Shown here: positions 58,791-64,000 of the stretch, piece by piece | Position numbering within the stretch: the first letter of the stretch is position 1 | How the letters are laid out: each line of letters opens with the position of its first letter | From: Lomentospora prolificans | Lineage: Eukaryota > Ascomycota > Sordariomycetes > Microascales > Microascaceae | NCBI GenBank assembly: GCA_029532625.1 | Contig: JARFXM010000004.1 | Span: forward strand, 1,674,001-1,738,000 | Reading direction: 5' to 3' | Length of the DNA stretch: 64,000 bases | Program-made: the position numbers and the translations under genes | The notes under the pieces: generated by a model | Told to the model about the DNA's origin: nothing | Databases searched by the model: none | The model's input: only the letters and a program-made list of their open reading frames with translations

Positions 58791-60207
58791 TTAAGAGGAC
58801 TTGTTCTCACCCTCGGTGGAAGACTGCTCAGAGGACTGTTGGTTGCTCTCAGCCCTGGCCTTGTGCATCTTATCGAAGAGGTTCAAGCTGGCAACCTGGA
58901 GCTCGTCTGTCTTCTCCTTGAGCTCGGCAGCGGTGGCACTGCCCTCGCCGGCCTGGCTCTGAGAGACAAACTCACGGAGGCTAGCAATCTTCTCGCGGAT
59001 GGTGTCAGCCTCAGCCTTGTCGAGCTTGTCAGCATACTCGTTGAGGGCCTTCTCGGTATCGTTGAGGACGCTGTCGGCCTTGTTAGCAGCCTCAATTGAG
59101 GCCTTGCGCTCCTTATCCTGCTCAGCGAACTTCTCGGATTCTTCAACCATGCGCTCAATCTCCGAGTCGGAGAGACCGGAGCCCGAAGCAATAGTGATGG
59201 ACTGATCCTTGTTGGTGGACTTGTCCTTGGCGTGGACGTGGACGATGGAGTCGGCATCAATGTCGAAGGTGACCTCGATCTGAGGAACACCACGGTGGGC
59301 AGGGGGGATACCGACAAGCTGGAAGTTGCCGAGCATCTTGTTGTCCTTAACGAGCTCACGCTCACCCTGGTAGACCTTGATCTCGACGGCAGTCTGGAAG
59401 TCGGCGGCAGTGGAGAAGACCTGAGACTTCTTGGTGGGGATGGTGGTGTTACGGTTGATCAAGCGGGTGAAGACACCACCGAGGGTCTCGATACCGAGAG
59501 AGAGAGGAGTGACATCAAGAAGGAGAAGATCGTTGACCTGACCGGAGAGAACAGCACCCTGGACGGCGGCACCCATGGCGACGGCCTCATCGGGGTTGAC
59601 GGACTTGGCGGGGTCACGGCCAAAGATGGACTTGACGGTCTCAGCGACCTTGGGCATACGAGTCATACCACCGACAAGAATGACCTCCTGGATATCCTTA
59701 GCCTGGAGACCAGCATCCTTGAGGGCCTTGCGGACGGGCTCAACGGTCTTGTTGATCAAAGGCTCAACGAGCTTCTCGAGCTGAGCACGGGTGAACTTGG
59801 TAGAGAAGTGCTTGGGGCCGGAGGCGTCGGCAGTAAGGAAGGGAAGGTTGACATCAGTCTGAGAAGAGGAAGAGAGGGCAATCTTGGCGCGCTCGGCGGC
59901 CTCACGGATACGCTGGATAGCCATGCGGTCATTGGACAGATCAATGCCAGACTCCTTCTTGAACTGCTGGACAAAGTGGCGGACGAGATGGATGTCAAAG
60001 TCTTCGCCACCAAGGTGAGTATCACCGTTGGTCGACTTGACCTCGAAGACGCCGTTCTGAATTTCAAGAATGGAGATATCGAAGGTACCGCCACCAAGAT
60101 CGTAAACGGCGACAACGCGGTCGGCATCCTTCTCAAGACCATAGGCAAGGGCAGCAGCAGTAGGCTCGTTGACGACACGTAGGACGTTGAGACCGGCAAT
60201 CTGACCA

Positions 60208-60239
<32 letters not shown>

Positions 60240-61022
60240 AAAGTAAGCAGGGACAGTAACAACAGCATTCTTGACGTCGCGGGTAAGGTAGGCATCAGCA
60301 GTCTCCTTCATCTTCTGGAGGACGAAACCACCGATCTGAGAAGGAGAGTACTTCTTGCCACGGGCCTCAACCCAGGCGTCACCGTTCGTGTGCTGGACGA
60401 TCTTGTAAGGCACCTCCTTGATGTCACGCTGGACTTCACCATCGGTGAACTTCCTGCCGATTAACCTCTTGGTGGCGAAGAGGGTGTTCTCTGGGTTGAC
60501 GACGGCCTGGCGCTTGGCAGGGCCACCGACGAGTCGCTCGCCATCCTCGGCGAAGGCGACTACGGAAGGAGTGGTTCGGGCACCTGTTCAAGTGAAAAAT
60601 ATTTAGCAAGCCATTCAAGAGCAACGAGCAAGATACCGACTGGATGTTACCTTCAGCGTTCGCAATAATCTTGGGGATGGAACCTTCCATAAAGGCGACG
60701 GCAGAGTTTGTTGTGCCTGTTGAATTGATGTATTAGCCATTTTGTCCAAGACAGATGTTGCGCCTCGAAAGGAATCTTGGAGAGCTACTACTTACCGAGA
60801 TCGATACCGATAACTGGACCCTGCACCTTCGCATCGCTCGACTCATAACGGGCAAACCTCGAGGCAAGAGGTGCCCTGGCGATGCCGGCAGCGCGGGTGG
60901 TGATGGGGGTAGCTCGGGGAAGCTATTGTTAAAGCTCGAGGTTAGCTGCATGGGCTGACGATGTCGCAGGTCGCAGGAAAAAGGAGAAAACCTACAGCTC
61001 GGGAAAGACGCGAAGCGAGCAT
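58791..61022 (-). CDS. SSC1: Mitochondrial Hsp70 chaperone
   Basis: Four exons: 61022-60996, 60922-60796, 60716-60651 and 60583-58791, giving 670 residues with every junction in frame. The first exon codes only nine residues (MLASRLSRA) and, joined to exon 2 ([20 protein letters not shown]), forms an Arg/Ser/Ala presequence for matrix import. Hsp70 signatures follow: [24 protein letters not shown] and [15 protein letters not shown]; then the peptide-binding domain ([20 protein letters not shown]) and a helical lid ending in a Ser/Gln/Glu-rich tail without the cytosolic EEVD. As the Ssc1-type motor it pulls preproteins through TIM23 and folds matrix proteins with the Mdj1 and Mge1 cochaperones; those genes are not in the window. 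Codon use is strongly biased as for an abundant protein. The introns cluster in the first ~85 codons. I looked for heat-shock elements upstream and would not name one. Confidence 0.96.
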
Positions 61023-61429
61023 CTTGTGTGTATTTGTGTGAATGAATGGGAGATGAATTTGAAAAGGAATCAACAGATGGGTATAAAGAGAAAGGGTATT
61101 GTAGTGTTACAAGGCGAAGGAAGGAAGGGGGAGGATATCGTGATGAGGGTGGTTTGATGGGAAAGGAGAGAAGGAAAGAGATGAAATTTTTCAGGTGACG
61201 TGAATACTACTAATAAAGCAGTCCAGGGAAAAAAAAACTTCCAATACCTGTAAAATTTCGCGTCGGTAAATCCGGCCCATGGAAACTGACGGAATTAGGG
61301 TCACGTGGTTCCTAAAAGCTTCGACCTGCCAGAGGACCACCCCTGCATGTCCATACCTCCTGAGGCACCTCAGCAATAGCATAACCCCGGTCCTATGGGT
61401 CCCCTTACTTCAAGACTGGATGCTCCTAA

Positions 61430-61466
<37 letters not shown>

Positions 61467-61714
61467 ATACCCTGTCGCCGCATAGAAGCTCGATAACAGG
61501 AACCTCGGAGTCGTTTGAAGAGCAGCCGTTCTCTCTGTGGACCAAGACTTTCGAAGACACTCGCCCAAGTCGGGTCTGACGAATCCCTGTTGCATCAATG
61601 CTTTGAGAGATCTCGGGCTCAGCTTTCAGGACGAGTCTCGCCAATGAACTCCCAATTGACCGTGGTCGTCCGTAGGCAACTCTTTGTCTAGAAATCCTGG
61701 CGCTCTCGAAAATC
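61023..61714. other. Promoter side of the Hsp70 gene
   Basis: No gene is supportable. The stretch next to 61022 is A/G-rich on the + strand, i.e. pyrimidine-rich on the gene strand, as for a leader. A long A run interrupts the region at 61433. Confidence 0.5.
61433..61463. repeat. A31 homopolymer
   Basis: Thirty-one consecutive A. It is the longest homopolymer in the window and marks the passage from the Hsp70 promoter side to the decayed genes at the right edge. It could be a simple expanded tract or the remnant tail of a retroposed sequence; nothing to its left is recognisable as an element body. Confidence 0.85.
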
Positions 61715-62239
61715 TCAGTATGCCCAGCGGTACCGCAGTCATGAGACACGGGGCAGCTCGCAACCTGTTGTAGCTACGCAGCAAACACAGCCATGCGGTG
61801 CGTCGACATCTCTCTGCGAAGAGTTCTTCAATGGACTTCACCAGCAACACTTGGCTTCGACAATTCGCGTCGGCAGTCCGCCAACAGATCCGAACTCTCA
61901 TTCAGTAGCAAAGCTGAAACAATTACGCTCCCTTACGGGATATATCTCGTCGAAATCAACGAGACGGTCCAGATTCCTCCCGACTGTATGGGCCAAGTGT
62001 CTGTGAGGTCGTCACTATGGCATTCGGCCGTGCTTCTCACAGCTAGAGCACCGATCTGCGCTACGAGGGTGCTTTCGGCGCTCTTCTTAGACGTGAAAAT
62101 TCCCCACAGTACCATCCTTTGTAAGAATGTGAAGCTCGGCCAAGTCGCCCTACACCTAGTGAGAAGGTCGCAATCAATTTTAAGCGAGCACAGTGGATGG
62201 GATGGACTGGCCACATCGACGTCGGACCCAGTAGCTTAA
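61715..62239 (+). pseudogene. Decayed dUTPase / dCTP-deaminase-like gene
   Basis: The sequence reads as a trimeric dUTPase-fold protein like the fungal dCTP-deaminase-type family, but only across several frames. An open frame 61793-62239 gives FDNSRR, then LPYGIYLVEINETVQIPPD and CMGQVSVRSSLW, the beta-barrel core with the phosphate-binding RSSL motif. Just upstream QTQPCG lies in another frame and should precede VDISLRRV directly. After LLTA the expected nucleotide-pocket motif appears as DLRYEGAFGALL in a different frame, and the first frame resumes with LDVKIPHSTILC and NVKLGQVALH. A further block around 61719 (PSGTAVMRHGAARNL) is cut off by a stop. At least three frame changes, so I call it a pseudogene; no introns explain them. 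The intact family hydrolyses dUTP or deaminates dCTP. Confidence 0.6.
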
Positions 62240-63209
62240 CCGTACTCATAATAATTCGTATTCCGAGCGATGATTCAAAGCTATTTACGAGAGAGCTAAA
62301 GGATCGCGGAAGTTCAGTCGAAGAGAAATAGCATGCACCATGCTAACCGCTTTCTATGCCAACTCCTCACGAAATATCCACAGTTTGTGAATCTCGACTT
62401 TGGAACATCCGCCTTCTCTCGGCTTTTCGCAGAGTTACCTAAGATATGTACTTTTTATTGCCGGCTCCCCTCATTAAAGAATATTCCCGAACTTTATACT
62501 TCGTACTCGGAGCCTCCGCATTTTCCAGCCAGGCCTCCAGAAAAAAATCTCTCTTTCGCCCCATCCGTGCTGAAGCTGTGCCAGCGTGGATGACTAACTT
62601 GCCAGAGGCCCATGGAAGGAGCTTCGCCAGCCAGCTTTACATCTGGTACTCTGCACTCTACGCTAAAAGGCCCCGGGCGGGACGGAACTTAGTGATGAAG
62701 ATGGAGGCTAGAAATGAGATAACGGTGCCGGCCGTATTGAGAGTTCCAATGTAGAGCGCCAGAACAATGGCGGGTGCCGCACCGTGCTTGTACATACAAG
62801 GAATAAATAATATTGGATGTACAGATAGTTTCGGAGAGAACGATGGCGTTGTTGTTTTGGCGCCAGAAGTTGCATGCTCCCATCAAAGGTCCTGTGGAGT
62901 CATCTAGCCGCCATTTGTAAAACCAACTGCCTGCCTCCGTCCATGTCCTTGTGTGTCCCACGCCCCTTCCCACGCTAGATCCACCAATCTGATTTATGCA
63001 TCCCAGTAACGTCATGCCAGACTACCTCGCCTCCCTCCTTCAAACTGCTTCAACATCCCAACGCCGCAACACACACACAGACCCCGACTGTATAATAAAG
63101 CAAAGCTTCATTAGTATTCTATTCGATCTCACTTTATCTCGACACAACCATCCCCCGAATCCCGACCGGCCGTAAACTCCAAGCATCATTGGTGCGATAC
63201 AGCACCACC
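62240..63209. other. Intergenic region near the right edge
   Basis: No gene is supportable. Short frames occur on both strands without splice-linked partners. Confidence 0.45.
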
Positions 63210-64000
63210 ACCAGCTTTCTAGCCAGCGGTCACCAGATCGCCTCATCACCGGCAGCCTCGCCTTTGCCGCCCACTTCGCCAATGAATCCTCGACCCTCGC
63301 CCATCTTGTAATTGCCAACATGGGCGGTGGAGACGAAGCACCGTATGCGCCAGACCTAGACTTAACTTACCACGATGCTTATCTCCGAACGCTCGAGCGC
63401 CTTTCCACTGACATTCATCTTGTTTTAGACTTTATCCTACCGATGCTTTTGTCCTAAAGCAATCGAAAACGCACTACCATATCCCCGTACGATCTCAGTA
63501 TGTTACGATCTTGTCTTCCCCCCTCCCGACCCTAACAACTTTGCTCTTGTCCTATCTCGCACTTGCCGACATCCCCGCCTTCAAACTCTTACTTGAGGGC
63601 GTAGCTTAAGCATTTATTCTCTCACCGCGGGCGCAGCGCGTTAATCTAGTATGTATACTGATATTATCGATCTCCTCTAGGCACTGGCAACTCCGTTCTT
63701 TAATTAGCGTCGAGCGCAAGAATGTCATCTACTTCCCCGGCGGTACGAAGAACAACCACATCTTGAGACTCGACACAGATACGCACAGCCTTGAAACCAT
63801 CCGAGTCCTCTCCTTTTCACCGCGATGCCTAGTTGCTAAAAATGGATGGGTCTGTTGCGGTGGCGAGACTGGAGAGTTCACGGCTGTCCGACTTGAGCAG
63901 CGCCCGGATTCTTCAGATATGGATATGCAGCTTGACCTTGACCCAGACGCGCGACTGCCTTTAGATCTCGACCCACCTACGGACGATTCACCCATGCTCT
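63210..64000 (+). pseudogene. 5' part of an unrecognised fungal gene, frame-disrupted, cut by the window end
   Basis: Three + strand segments have clear protein character. 63210-63425 gives DRLITGSLAFAAHFANESST, then HLVIANMGGGDEAPYAP and YHDAYLRTLERLSTDIHLV. 63427-63609, in another frame, gives SKTHYHIPVRSQYVTILSSP and LLLSYLALADIPAFKLLLEG, then a stop. From 63682 a third frame gives HWQLRSLISVERKNVIYFPG, then ILRLDTDTHSLETIRVLSFS and PRCLVAKNGWVCCGGETGEF, open to the window end. The first change of frame has no room for an intron; the second could hide one (CTCTAG acceptor at 63676-63681) but I find no donor in phase. The last segment resembles the start of fungal WD-repeat-like (CRT10-type) proteins; this is a weak memory match. 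Either a decayed gene or a gene with sequence errors. The start codon is not identifiable. Confidence 0.4.

Noticed and set aside
59232..60182. A 316-codon open frame opposite the mitochondrial Hsp70 gene
   Set aside because: Long antisense frames opposite Hsp70 genes are a known by-product of their codon bias. Its Asp/Gly/Leu/Val-rich product mirrors the sense codons and has no features of its own.
61433..61463. The A31 run as the tail of a retroposed gene
   Set aside because: No recognisable gene or element body lies to its left and I see no target-site duplication; it is kept only as a homopolymer.

Overview
The window looks like nuclear chromosomal DNA of a filamentous ascomycete (Pezizomycotina, probably Sordariomycetes). 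Evidence: genes carry short introns (about 50-250 nt) with GTAAGT/GTATGT-type donors and CTAAC/CTGAC-like branch points; genes sit on both strands; intergenic DNA is long, with pyrimidine tracts; and the gene families are fungal (CLASP/Stu1, Fyv7, two-LIM RhoGAP, Atos-domain protein, SesB-NACHT-ankyrin NLR). I could not fix the genus.

Layout. 1-10 kb: mitochondrial NAD-isocitrate dehydrogenase catalytic subunit (1243-2943, +), then about 7 kb without a supportable gene. 10-15 kb: a 67-residue protein with a strongly biased codon set (10070-10353, +), a membrane-anchored fungal protein of unknown function (12451-13599, +) and a basic-secretory-protein-family metallopeptidase-like gene (14153-15000, -) whose frame breaks at a G8 run. 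15.6-22.3 kb: accessory island holding one large NLR-type gene (16289-20774, -; alpha/beta-hydrolase, NACHT, 16 near-identical ankyrin repeats), flanked by a diverged direct repeat of about 0.7 kb. 23-26.6 kb: CLASP/Stu1 (+). 26.6-37 kb: about 10 kb of gene-poor DNA with one low-confidence orphan (27841-28586, -). 37-45 kb: LIM-LIM-RhoGAP (+), rRNA-processing factor Fyv7 (-), a coiled-coil orphan (-). 48-61 kb is a dense housekeeping stretch: Atos-domain protein (+), mitochondrial PPR protein (-), SRP68 (+), mitochondrial Hsp70 (-). 61.4-64 kb: a decayed dUTPase/dCTP-deaminase-like gene and the frame-disrupted start of another gene that runs off the window.

How the genes relate. Three products act in mitochondria (IDH2 in the TCA cycle, the PPR protein probably in organelle RNA metabolism, Hsp70 in import and folding), but they are scattered and share no operon-like logic. 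The PPR and SRP68 genes are head to head across 770 bp. The most unusual locus is the NLR: its ankyrin array shows internal duplication and variation concentrated at a few positions of each repeat, the pattern known for fungal allorecognition and immune receptors, and its direct-repeat flanks suggest gain, loss or duplication of the whole gene. The decayed genes at the right edge suggest a second unstable stretch.
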